The translations under genes were made by a program, and so were the position numbers. The notes under the pieces were generated by a model. It was given only the letters and a program-made list of their open reading frames with translations, did not search any database and was not told the origin of the DNA. From DASRTE01 sp035656095 (GTDB lineage: Bacteria > Actinomycetota > Actinomycetes > Jiangellales > Jiangellaceae): DNA of 11,625 bases. Position 1 is the stretch's first letter, and each line of letters starts with the position of its first letter. This document shows, piece after piece, positions 1-5,990 of this stretch. The stretch spans positions 1 through 11,625 of the forward strand of contig DASRTE010000029.1 of assembly GCA_035656095.1 (NCBI GenBank). Reading direction: 5' to 3'.

Positions 1-210
1 CTTCCTGCGTTCCTGCTGTGCTTGTTCTTCGGGATCTTCGGCGCGCACCGGTTCTACGCAGGCAGGATCGGCTCCGCGGTCGCGATGCTCGTGCTGTTCT
101 TCGTGACCCTCGGCGTCGTGCCGACCTTCTGGATGCTCGTCGACCTGATCATCCTCGTCACCAGTTCGTTCAAGGACGGGCAGGGAAACATCATGCGCAG
201 GTGGATCTGA
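1..210 (+). CDS. TM2-domain membrane protein, 3' end only
   Basis: The reading frame is open from the first base of the window to TGA at 208-210, so the gene starts outside the window and only 69 residues are visible. They contain the TM2 signature: a first helix, then GIFGAHRFYAG, a second helix (about residues 27-43), and WMLVDLIILV followed by a polar tail with a DGQG turn. TM2 proteins are small two-helix membrane proteins whose role in bacteria is mostly unknown. The usual Asp of the WxLxDL motif is present (VDLI). A TTG at 22 could serve as a start, but it would cut into the first helix, and homology continues upstream of it. The gene converges on the aarF remnant. Confidence 0.8.
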   Translation, partial: LPAFLLCLFFGIFGAHRFYAGRIGSAVAMLVLFFVTLGVVPTFWMLVDLIILVTSSFKDGQGNIMRRWI

Positions 211-234
211 CCGCGCGCACCCACCGGCTCGGTG

Positions 235-266
235 CCGTCGACGAGGCCTGCTCGGCACCTCGACGG
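235..266. terminator. Possible bidirectional terminator hairpin
   Basis: CCGTCGACGAGG (235-246) can pair with CCTCGACGG (258-266) with a two-base bulge and an 11-base loop. It lies between the stops of two converging genes (TGA at 208-210 and TGA at 276-274 on the minus strand), where a shared terminator is expected. No U-tract follows, which is common in GC-rich actinobacteria. This is a fold seen by eye, with no energy calculation. Confidence 0.3.
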
Positions 267-273
267 TCGACCA

Positions 274-1001
274 TCAGCTGCGGCGGAAGATCGCGGCCAG
301 GACGCGGAGACCCAGGACGGCGCTCACGACGAGCAGGTTGTATGCGAACAGCGCATACAGGCTGACGGCCTCGGTGACCATCGGGCCGCCGCCCGTGCCG
401 AGCAGCAGCACGGCCATGACCCCCATCGTCGCGGCGAGGAAGGCCAGCAGGACCTGGTGCAGCAGGTCGGTGACGACCTCGCGGTCGCGTTCGTCGGCGA
501 ACAGGCGGACATTTGAGTCCCAGCCGTCCGTGCTCGGCGGCGTTGGCGATCCGTTCGATCCGCCGCGGGGAACCGCCGCAGGATCGGCAGCGGTGCGACG
601 AACTCCTCGCCGGGGGCCTGTCGTACCGTGTCGGGCCGCAGCTGCTCGGTGACGTACGAGCTCGCCAGCGCCCGCGCCTCGGTGACGAACTCGAACCTGG
701 GAGCGAGTTGCTCCAGCGTGCCCTCGACCGTGCCGAGCGCCCGGAACACGGCCGCCAGCTCGGGCGGGATCGACAGGCCGTGGTGGGCGACGACGCGGAA
801 CAGGTCGCCGAACATGCGCACGCTCGACTTGGCAGGGGTGTCGTTGTGCCGGGCCAGGAACCGACCGAGATCGCGTTCGAGTCGCTGCTGGTCGACGACC
901 TCCGGACGGGGGACGAGCTCGAGAAGGGTGTCACTGGTACCCAGCGGGTCACCCCGGTCCACGGCGAGCAGGAGTCGTTGCAGCGCTTCGCGCAGGCCGG
1001 C
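274..1001 (-). pseudogene. aarF/ubiB-like ABC1 kinase, 3' half (severed by inversion)
   Basis: Read leftwards from the GCCGGC at 996-1001, the frame gives the C-terminal part of an ABC1/AarF kinase: LREALQRLLLAVDRGDP just after the missing DFG region, then helical segments such as MFGDLFRVVAHHGLSIPPE, AVFRALGTVEGTLEQLAP and VTEARALASSYVTEQLRP. The last part, in other frames, reads PRRIERIANAAEHGRLG, VRLFADERDREVVTDLLHQ and two hydrophobic helices ending in RRS and a stop at 276-274. Two one-base insertions break the frame: one in the G run at 567-570, one in the T run at 512-514. The kinase half with the nucleotide-binding residues is missing here and sits at 5991-7237 on the other strand. 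The 5' end of this frame is lysE sequence, so the long open frame down from 1166 is a chimera and not a protein family. Confidence 0.88.
996..1001. other. Left inversion breakpoint, GCCGGC
   Basis: The minus-strand sequence changes here from LysE (VVAAG) to AarF (LREALQRLL). The six-base palindrome GCCGGC encodes Ala-Gly in both parent genes. The same hexamer in the same reading phase lies at the complementary junction, 7232-7237. Confidence 0.8.
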
Positions 1002-1166
1002 AGCCACGACCATCGTCATGATCCCGTATCCCAGGACGATGCCGCCCGCCGCGGAGATCACCCGGCCCTGAAGCCCGGAGCTGATCGCGTATGCCCAGTC
1101 GGGTCCTGGGACGACGATGAGGACGACGGTGACCGCCCAGAACGCGGCGATGGCGCTGGCGGCCAT
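996..1166 (-). pseudogene. lysE-family exporter, 5' half (severed by inversion)
   Basis: From ATG at 1166-1164 the first 57 or so residues are a typical LysE/RhtB start: one hydrophobic helix, the VPGPDWAYAISSGLQGR loop (PGP motif after helix 1), then a Gly-rich second helix, GIVLGYGIMTMVVAAG. At 996-1001 the frame runs into AarF sequence. The rest of this exporter (helices 3 to 6) is at 7232-7720 on the plus strand. Together the halves give about 210 residues, the normal length for this family of amino-acid exporters. It is divergent from the lrp remnant at 1200, the classical arrangement of a lysE gene and its regulator. The head itself carries no frameshift. Confidence 0.87.
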
Positions 1167-1199
1167 CAGGACCTTTCACGAATCAGATGCTTTCGAGGG

Positions 1200-1595
1200 A
1201 TCACAGAACTCGCCGGGCGGGTGCAGCTGACCGTGTCTCCCTGTCACCGCCGGCTGCGTCAACTCGAGCGGTCAGGCGCCATCCGCGGATATCACGCGGT
1301 CGTCGACCCCGCAGCCCTCGGGCTGGCCTTCGAGGCGTTGGTGTTCGTGACCATGCGCCACGAAGACCGCGAGACACTCCTGAGCTTCGAGCAGGCCGTC
1401 GCCGAGATCCCGAACGTGCTCTTGGCTCAACAGCTGTTCGGAGACCCGGACTACCTGCTGCGCATCGTCACCGCCGACCTGACCGCCTACCAGCAACTGG
1501 AGGACGACGTGCTCTCCGCGCTCCCCGGTGTGCAGCGGCTCAACTCGACACTGGTGATGAAGCGAGTCGTCGACGATCGACCATTCCCAGCCTGA
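1200..1595 (+). pseudogene. Lrp/AsnC-family regulator lacking its N-terminus
   Basis: The frame from 1200 to TGA at 1593-1595 encodes 131 residues. ITELAGRVQLTVSPCHRRL is the second half of the Lrp winged helix, including the recognition helix, followed by ERSGAIRGYHAVVDP. The RAM/AsnC ligand domain follows, with ALVFVTMRHEDRETL, the LFGDPDYLLRIVTADL motif and the ending LVMKRVV. Lrp proteins are usually about 150-160 residues. The first 20-25 (the helix that begins LDxxDxxIL) are absent, and only 33 bases separate this homology from the lysE start, too few for the missing head plus two promoters. A small deletion therefore probably removed the head and the shared promoter. GTG at 1221 could restart translation, but the protein would lack a complete DNA-binding domain. 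By position it was probably the regulator of the divergent lysE. Confidence 0.8.
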
Positions 1596-1693
1596 CCGCC
1601 CGACCCCGCCCTCGCCCGTCACCCCCAGAGGGCTCGCCCGACAAGGTTCTCACGGGAGCGACGTCGGTCTTCCTGCCTCTGGGCACCAGCCCG

Positions 1694-4108
1694 CTACTGG
1701 GCCATGTCGACGAAGCGGCTGTAGTGGCCCTGGAACGCGACCGTGATCGTGGCCGTCGGACCATTGCGGTGCTTGGCCACGATGAAGTCGGCCTCGCCGG
1801 CGCGCGGCGACTCCTTCTCGTAGGCGTCCTCACGGTGCAGCAGGATCACCATGTCGGCGTCCTGCTCGATCGAGTTGTGCAGCGCGATGCCGTTGCCCAC
1901 GAAGTTGTGGACACCCAGCACTGTCGCGTCGTACACGTCGTGCTGGCCGATGGGTTCGATCGAGGTGATCGAATCCCAGAGCACGTCGTTGGTCGCGTAC
2001 ATCTCCAGGTCGGCGTCGTCGAGCAATTCCGCCACGCGGCCAAGCCGTTCCTGGCTCGGGCCGGGCTGCCACCGGGTGCTTGCCCGAACCTGACTGCTCG
2101 TCGTCGCGGCCGCGTTCCGCCGGGGAATACCACCGTCAGCCATCACTGCGCGTACGCGGTCCCACACATGCGTGGGGATCGTGTCGATGCTCAGGCTCGG
2201 AGTCGACGACGCGAGGACCGTGAGGAGCTCGGCACACTGCCTGCCGCGAGCGCCATGGCAGCCGATCTCGCGCAGGAAGCGCACCTGTTCGTCGCGGTCG
2301 ATGACGTCGAGCGTGTGCAGGCCCGGGGAGGGACCGTCCCCTTCGGGGGTACGCACATGAGTCGAGATTCCGAAGCGCAGGAGCAGGCCCGCGATACTCC
2401 GAAGCACCGCACGGCTCGTCGATGCATAGGAGATTCGGCCACCGCGGCCGAATCTGTCGACCGTCACCGTCCCGTGTCTGGTCGCCCACAGGTGCCGCAG
2501 GAACACGGCGATCTGCTTCTTCGGCAGGGAGAACACCGCGTTGGGAACGAACGAACCTCCGCCGACCAGGTGAGCCATCGTGATCGCCTCGCCCTCGGGC
2601 CACGGCGCGATCGACGCCGGTGCGGGGACATGCCTGGCCACCGCGACCCGGCTGCCGACCCCGAGGTCGGCGAGCGGACACCACCCGCCATAGGCGAGGA
2701 ACCGGTGGTTCGCGGTTGCCTCGACGGTCCTGCCGGACGCCAGGCGAACCCGGAAGGCCGCCATGCGGCCGGTGGGGAACGCGTGGGTCAACGTGCGTTG
2801 CACGTACCGCAACGACTCATCGAGCGCCCACACGGGAACGTTCCGCTCACCGGAGGCCATGAGCTCGCCGATGGGAACCTCCGCGCCGGTGTCGGCCCGG
2901 AGCACCCGCGTGCCGGCCGTCACACAGCCTGACTCGCGCAGGTCGGCAAGCATCGGCTTCTTGTCCTGACGTTGCTCCGCGCTCCGGTTGAGCTGGCTGA
3001 TCGCGACAACCGGGAGACCGAGCTCCTTGGCCAGCAGCTTGAGCGCGCGGGAGAACTCGGCGACCTCCTGTTGGCGGCTCTCGACCTTCTTTCCGCTGGT
3101 CATGAGCTGTAGGTAGTCGATGACGACGAGCCGGAGGTCGTGACGCTGCTTGAGCCGCCGGCACTTGGCCCTGATCTCCATCATCGTCATGTTCGGCGAG
3201 TCGTCGATGAACAGCGGCGCGCTGGACACCTCACCGGTACGACGGGCAATACGGTTCCAGTCGTCGTCGGTCATCTGGCCCGATCGCATGTGGTGCAGCG
3301 GGACGCGCCCTTCGGCCGAGAGCAGCCGCATGGTGATCTCGTTGCGGCTCATCTCCAGGGAGAACATGACTGTCGTCAATTGGTGCCGAATAGCCGCTGT
3401 ACGCGAAATGTCCAATCCCAGTGTGGATTTGCCGATGGCCGGTCGCGCTGCCACGACCACCAGCTGGCCCGGGTGCAGTCCGTTCGTCAGGGCGTCGAGA
3501 TCGGCGAAGCCGGTGGGTACACCGACCATCTGGCCACCACGGGAGCCGATCGCCTCGATCTCGTCGAGAGTGCCCTCCATGATGTCGCCCAGGGGCAGGT
3601 AGTCGTCGGACGTGCGCCGGTCGGTGACGCCGTAGACCTCGGCTTGGGCGCGGTCGACGATGTCGTCGGCGTCGCCGTCTCCGCCGTAGCCCATCTGGAC
3701 GATCCGCATACCGGCCTCGACCAGCCGCCGCAGGACCGCACGTTCGCGCACGATCTCGGCGTAGTACCCGGCGTTGGCCGCCGTCGGGACCGACGAGACC
3801 AGGGTGTGCAGGTACGGCGCTCCACCGATCCGGCCCAGCTCGCCCCTCTTCTTCAGCTCGTCGGCGACCGTGAGGGGATCGGCCGGCTCGCCGCGCCCGT
3901 AGAGGTCGAGGATCGCCTCGTAGATCGTCTCGTGGGCCGGCCGGTACATGTCGTGGCCGCGGAGTACCTCGACGACGTCGGCGATCGCGTCCTTCGACAG
4001 CAGCATGCCGCCGAGAACGGACTGTTCGGCGGCGACATCTTGAGGCGGAGTTCGGTCGTAACCCGGGGCAGGCTCGTCTCGCCGATCAGGAAGCTCGGCG
4101 ACGCTCAC
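1694..4108 (-). CDS. dnaB: Replicative DNA helicase DnaB with intein
   Basis: This is the hexameric helicase that unwinds DNA at the replication fork. I choose GTG at 4108-4106 (804 residues) because AAGGGAG lies 7 bases upstream (4116-4122). An in-frame ATG at 4129 lacks a ribosome site. Residue numbers are from the GTG. The N-terminal domain begins at PPQDVAAEQSVLGGMLLSKD (about 21-40). The RecA-like domain has Walker A ARPAIGKST (221-229), Walker B LVVIDYLQL (327-335) and the ISQLNRS loop. An intein splits it after LADLRESG (residue 394), and the mature protein resumes with SIEQDADMVILLHRED and ends in GHYSRFVDMAQ. Without the intein it is 453 residues, a normal DnaB length. There is no frameshift over 2.4 kb, in contrast to its neighbours. 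It is divergent from MATE and converges on the lrp remnant. Confidence 0.97.
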   Translation of the reverse strand: MSVAELPDRRDEPAPGYDRTPPQDVAAEQSVLGGMLLSKDAIADVVEVLRGHDMYRPAHETIYEAILDLYGRGEPADPLTVADELKKRGELGRIGGAPYLHTLVSSVPTAANAGYYAEIVRERAVLRRLVEAGMRIVQMGYGGDGDADDIVDRAQAEVYGVTDRRTSDDYLPLGDIMEGTLDEIEAIGSRGGQMVGVPTGFADLDALTNGLHPGQLVVVAARPAIGKSTLGLDISRTAAIRHQLTTVMFSLEMSRNEITMRLLSAEGRVPLHHMRSGQMTDDDWNRIARRTGEVSSAPLFIDDSPNMTMMEIRAKCRRLKQRHDLRLVVIDYLQLMTSGKKVESRQQEVAEFSRALKLLAKELGLPVVAISQLNRSAEQRQDKKPMLADLRESGCVTAGTRVLRADTGAEVPIGELMASGERNVPVWALDESLRYVQRTLTHAFPTGRMAAFRVRLASGRTVEATANHRFLAYGGWCPLADLGVGSRVAVARHVPAPASIAPWPEGEAITMAHLVGGGSFVPNAVFSLPKKQIAVFLRHLWATRHGTVTVDRFGRGGRISYASTSRAVLRSIAGLLLRFGISTHVRTPEGDGPSPGLHTLDVIDRDEQVRFLREIGCHGARGRQCAELLTVLASSTPSLSIDTIPTHVWDRVRAVMADGGIPRRNAAATTSSQVRASTRWQPGPSQERLGRVAELLDDADLEMYATNDVLWDSITSIEPIGQHDVYDATVLGVHNFVGNGIALHNSIEQDADMVILLHREDAYEKESPRAGEADFIVAKHRNGPTATITVAFQGHYSRFVDMAQ
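1874..2926 (-). other. DnaB intein with a degenerate homing endonuclease
   Basis: A 351-residue protein intron (DnaB residues 395-745 from the GTG) sits between RESG and SIEQD. Splicing residues are complete: Cys1 in CVTAGTRVL, the block B TANH (intein residues 71-74), block F VYDATVLGVHNF, the terminal His-Asn and a +1 Ser. The endonuclease is not complete. The first LAGLIDADG motif reads HLVGGGSFV, with Gly (codon 2560-2558) where the catalytic Asp of LIGDGS belongs. The second reads FLRHLWATRHGTVTV, where families have ATDGS. Only about 15 residues separate the two motifs, against several tens in full-length relatives as I remember them. What follows (GGRISYASTSRAVLRSIAG, then LLLRFGIS) is the usual region after motif 2. 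Inference: it still splices but no longer homes. Confidence 0.92.
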
Positions 4109-4115
4109 CGTGGCG

Positions 4116-4153
4116 CTCCCTTCGAACATGCGTTCGACCCAGCCGTGACGTTA
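4116..4153 (-). promoter_or_regulatory. Probable dnaB promoter -10 and ribosome site
   Basis: On the minus strand TAACGT (4153-4148) fits the actinobacterial -10 pattern TANNNT. It would place transcription start near 4141 and a leader of about 33 bases. No clear -35 is visible. AAGGGAG (4122-4116) is a good Shine-Dalgarno sequence 7 bases before GTG at 4108, and it decides the start of dnaB. The ribosome site is firm, the promoter is weak. Confidence 0.45.
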
Positions 4154-4264
4154 GCACGCACCCACCGACACGTACCTGACGCCCGAAGCCGTGTACGCAG
4201 CCTCGGGACTCCGCAGACGCTAGGGCCGGGGCCGTGACGGGAAAAGCGCACCGTTCACAGGCCC

Positions 4265-4394
4265 TGTGGAACGCTCGTGGACAGCCGTCCCCAGGTTGTG
4301 TACAAGCCTGGGGACAACTGGTGCACAGTTGGACATGCGCCCCACCCGTGGCACCTCCCAACTGGTCGGACGTCGGTCCACCGAATGTGGACGA
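4265..4394. promoter_or_regulatory. Cluster of DnaA-box-like sequences between dnaB and MATE
   Basis: Compared with TTGTCCACA, several sites match on the minus strand: 4297-4305 TTGTACACA (8 of 9), 4309-4317 TTGTCCCCA (8 of 9), 4386-4394 TCGTCCACA (8 of 9), 4276-4284 CTGTCCACG (7 of 9) and 4265-4273 CGTTCCACA (6 of 9). Five sites in 130 bases, all in the same orientation, is more than I see elsewhere in the window. The cluster lies upstream of dnaB in the 364-base region shared with MATE. It could be a DnaA-responsive control region for dnaB. Binding is not shown by sequence alone, and none of the sites is a perfect box. Confidence 0.4.
4287..4315. repeat. Inverted repeat with 9-bp arms, plus a second palindrome
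   Basis: GTCCCCAGG (4287-4295) and CCTGGGGAC (4307-4315) are perfect inverted copies around an 11-base spacer that itself holds a DnaA-box-like site. Immediately next to it CAACTG (4315-4320) and CAGTTG (4326-4331) flank 5 bases. Such tandem dyads suit a dimeric regulator's operator. A hairpin or transcription stop between the divergent genes is the alternative. Confidence 0.5.
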
Positions 4395-4472
4395 ATTGCC
4401 GTGTGCGGTCATCTCATCATGTGAGACACCCATCGGGGGCCGTCAGGCGTCACCCGTAGCGTCGGTGCTGCC

Positions 4473-5822
4473 ATGCGCCGTGTCCGCCGACCAACCGTCC
4501 TGCGCCGCCATCCCGCGGACGGTGAGATTCTCCGGCTCGGGCTGCCGGCGCTCGGTGCACTGGTCGCCGAGCCGCTGTTCCTGCTCGCCGACTCCGCGAT
4601 CGTCGGGCATCTCGGCACCCCCCAGCTGGCCGGCCTCGGCATCGCCGGCACGGTGCTGGCCACGCTCGTGAATCTCTCGATCTTCCTCGCCTACGGGACC
4701 ACCGCCGCCGTCGCCCGCATGCTCGGAGCCGGTGACCTCCGTGGCGCGATGCGCCAGGGCATGGACGGCTGCTGGCTGGCGCTGCTGATCGGCGTGGTGA
4801 CGCTGATCGCCGGCTGGCCGGCCACCGGCTGGGTCGTCTCCCTGTTCCAACCGGCGCCGGACGTGGCCGCGCATGCCGAGACCTACCTGCGGATCAGCCT
4901 GTTCGGCATACCCTCGATGCTCTTCGTCCTCGCCGCCACCGGCGTGCTCCGAGGTCTGCAGGACACGCGGACTCCGCTCGTCGTCGCCGTTGCCGGTGCC
5001 GTCGGCAACATCGCGCTCAACATCGTGCTCGTGTACGGCCTCGGCCTCGGCATTGCCGGCTCCGCGCTCGGAACGGTCATCGCCCAGACCGCGATGGCGG
5101 TTGCGTTCGCCCGGGTCGTCGTACGCGGAGCTCGTCGGCATGAAGCGGGTCTACGGCCGGACTGGCCCGGTGTCCGGCGTTCGTTCGGGGCAGGCGTCCC
5201 CCTGGTCGTCCGGACCGTCTCGATGCGCGTCGCGCTCATCGGCGCGACCGTGGTCGCGGCCGGGCTGGGCACGGCCGAGCTCGCCGCCTACCAGGTCGCC
5301 TTCACGACGTGGACCCTGCTGGCGCTGGTGCTCGACGCCGTCGCGATCGCCGCGCAGGCGCTGGTCGGGCGAGCCCTGGGAGCGGCCGACGTCGACACGG
5401 CTCGGTCGACGACCCGGCGGATGGTCCAGTGGGGCCTGCTCGCCGGCGCCGGACTCGGACTCGTCGTCGCCGCGATCGCTCCGATGTACGCACGGCTGTT
5501 CACCTCCGACCCCGAGGTGCGCTCTCTGCTGGTGGCCGCCCTCCTCCTGGTGGCCGTGATGCAGCCGCTCGCCGGCTGGGTCTTCGTGCTCGACGGTGTC
5601 CTGATCGGCGCCGGCGATGGCCGCTACCTGGCACGTGCATCAGTACTGAGCGTGCTGGCCTTTCTTCCCGCCGCTGTCGCCGTGGCCCGAAGCGGTGTCT
5701 CGGGAGCCGCCGGACTCGTGGCGTTGTGGGCGGCGATCGGCGTGTGGGTCCTCGCCCGTCTGGTCACACTCGCCTATCGCGAACGTACGGGCGCCTGGCT
5801 GGTCACCGGCGCCGTCCGGTGA
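4473..5822 (+). CDS. MATE-family (DinF-type) efflux transporter
   Basis: This is a 449-residue polytopic membrane protein of the MATE family, cation-coupled exporters of drugs and metabolites. After a basic N-terminus the first helix reads LRLGLPALGALVAEPLFLLAD, written here in two parts: LRLGLPALGALVAEP then LFLLADSAIVGHLG, the MATE family start. LRGLQDTRTPLVVA and GLGIAGSALGTVIAQT are typical loop and helix motifs of the first half. VLIGAGDGRYLARA marks the second half. About twelve hydrophobic segments fit the family. No Shine-Dalgarno sequence precedes ATG at 4473. TAGCGT at 4457-4462 fits a -10 box and would give a nearly leaderless mRNA. The frame is intact. Substrate cannot be told. 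It lies inside the inverted segment, and before the inversion it was upstream of aarF in the same orientation, as it still is of the aarF head. Confidence 0.93.
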   Translation: MRRVRRPTVLRRHPADGEILRLGLPALGALVAEPLFLLADSAIVGHLGTPQLAGLGIAGTVLATLVNLSIFLAYGTTAAVARMLGAGDLRGAMRQGMDGCWLALLIGVVTLIAGWPATGWVVSLFQPAPDVAAHAETYLRISLFGIPSMLFVLAATGVLRGLQDTRTPLVVAVAGAVGNIALNIVLVYGLGLGIAGSALGTVIAQTAMAVAFARVVVRGARRHEAGLRPDWPGVRRSFGAGVPLVVRTVSMRVALIGATVVAAGLGTAELAAYQVAFTTWTLLALVLDAVAIAAQALVGRALGAADVDTARSTTRRMVQWGLLAGAGLGLVVAAIAPMYARLFTSDPEVRSLLVAALLLVAVMQPLAGWVFVLDGVLIGAGDGRYLARASVLSVLAFLPAAVAVARSGVSGAAGLVALWAAIGVWVLARLVTLAYRERTGAWLVTGAVR

Positions 5823-5867
5823 CCGTCGAGGCGCACCGTGACCGTCGGGCCGGGCCCCTAGACCCTG

Positions 5868-5927
5868 ACGTGTGGCGGGTCGGCAACCCCTCATGCGATC
5901 CGCAGGCGTTGCTTACCCGCCACACGT
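5868..5927. repeat. Long imperfect hairpin, perfect 13-bp outer stem
   Basis: ACGTGTGGCGGGT (5868-5880) and ACCCGCCACACGT (5915-5927) are perfect inverted copies. Within the 34-base loop GCAAC (5883-5887) pairs with GTTGC (5908-5912), and TGCG with CGCA inside that, so almost the whole 60 bases fold on themselves. It lies in the 168-base gap between MATE and the aarF head. It may terminate MATE transcription, though there is no U-tract. Alternatively it may be a dispersed palindromic repeat. The sequence alone does not decide. Confidence 0.6.
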
Positions 5928-5990
5928 GGACGGGAAAGGCGACGCGGACTGACCGCCTGGTCGGCTCGGGCCCGTGGAAGGCTGACGAGA

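Noticed and set aside
324..1166. Open frame of 280 codons as a single membrane-kinase fusion protein
   Set aside because: The first 57 residues are a LysE head and the rest an AarF tail without any kinase catalytic residue, and the end is frameshifted. The complementary halves at 5991-7720 show it to be an inversion product.
1624..1683. CCCAGAGG/CCTCTGGG inverted pair between lrp and dnaB ends as a terminator
   Set aside because: Only 8 bp with a 44-base loop and no U-tract. Too weak to annotate, although a terminator would be expected between these converging genes.
1187..2932. Long plus-strand open frame of 581 codons
   Set aside because: It runs antisense to dnaB and the intein, is rich in Arg and Pro, and has no family motifs. 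It is a shadow of GC-rich coding sequence.
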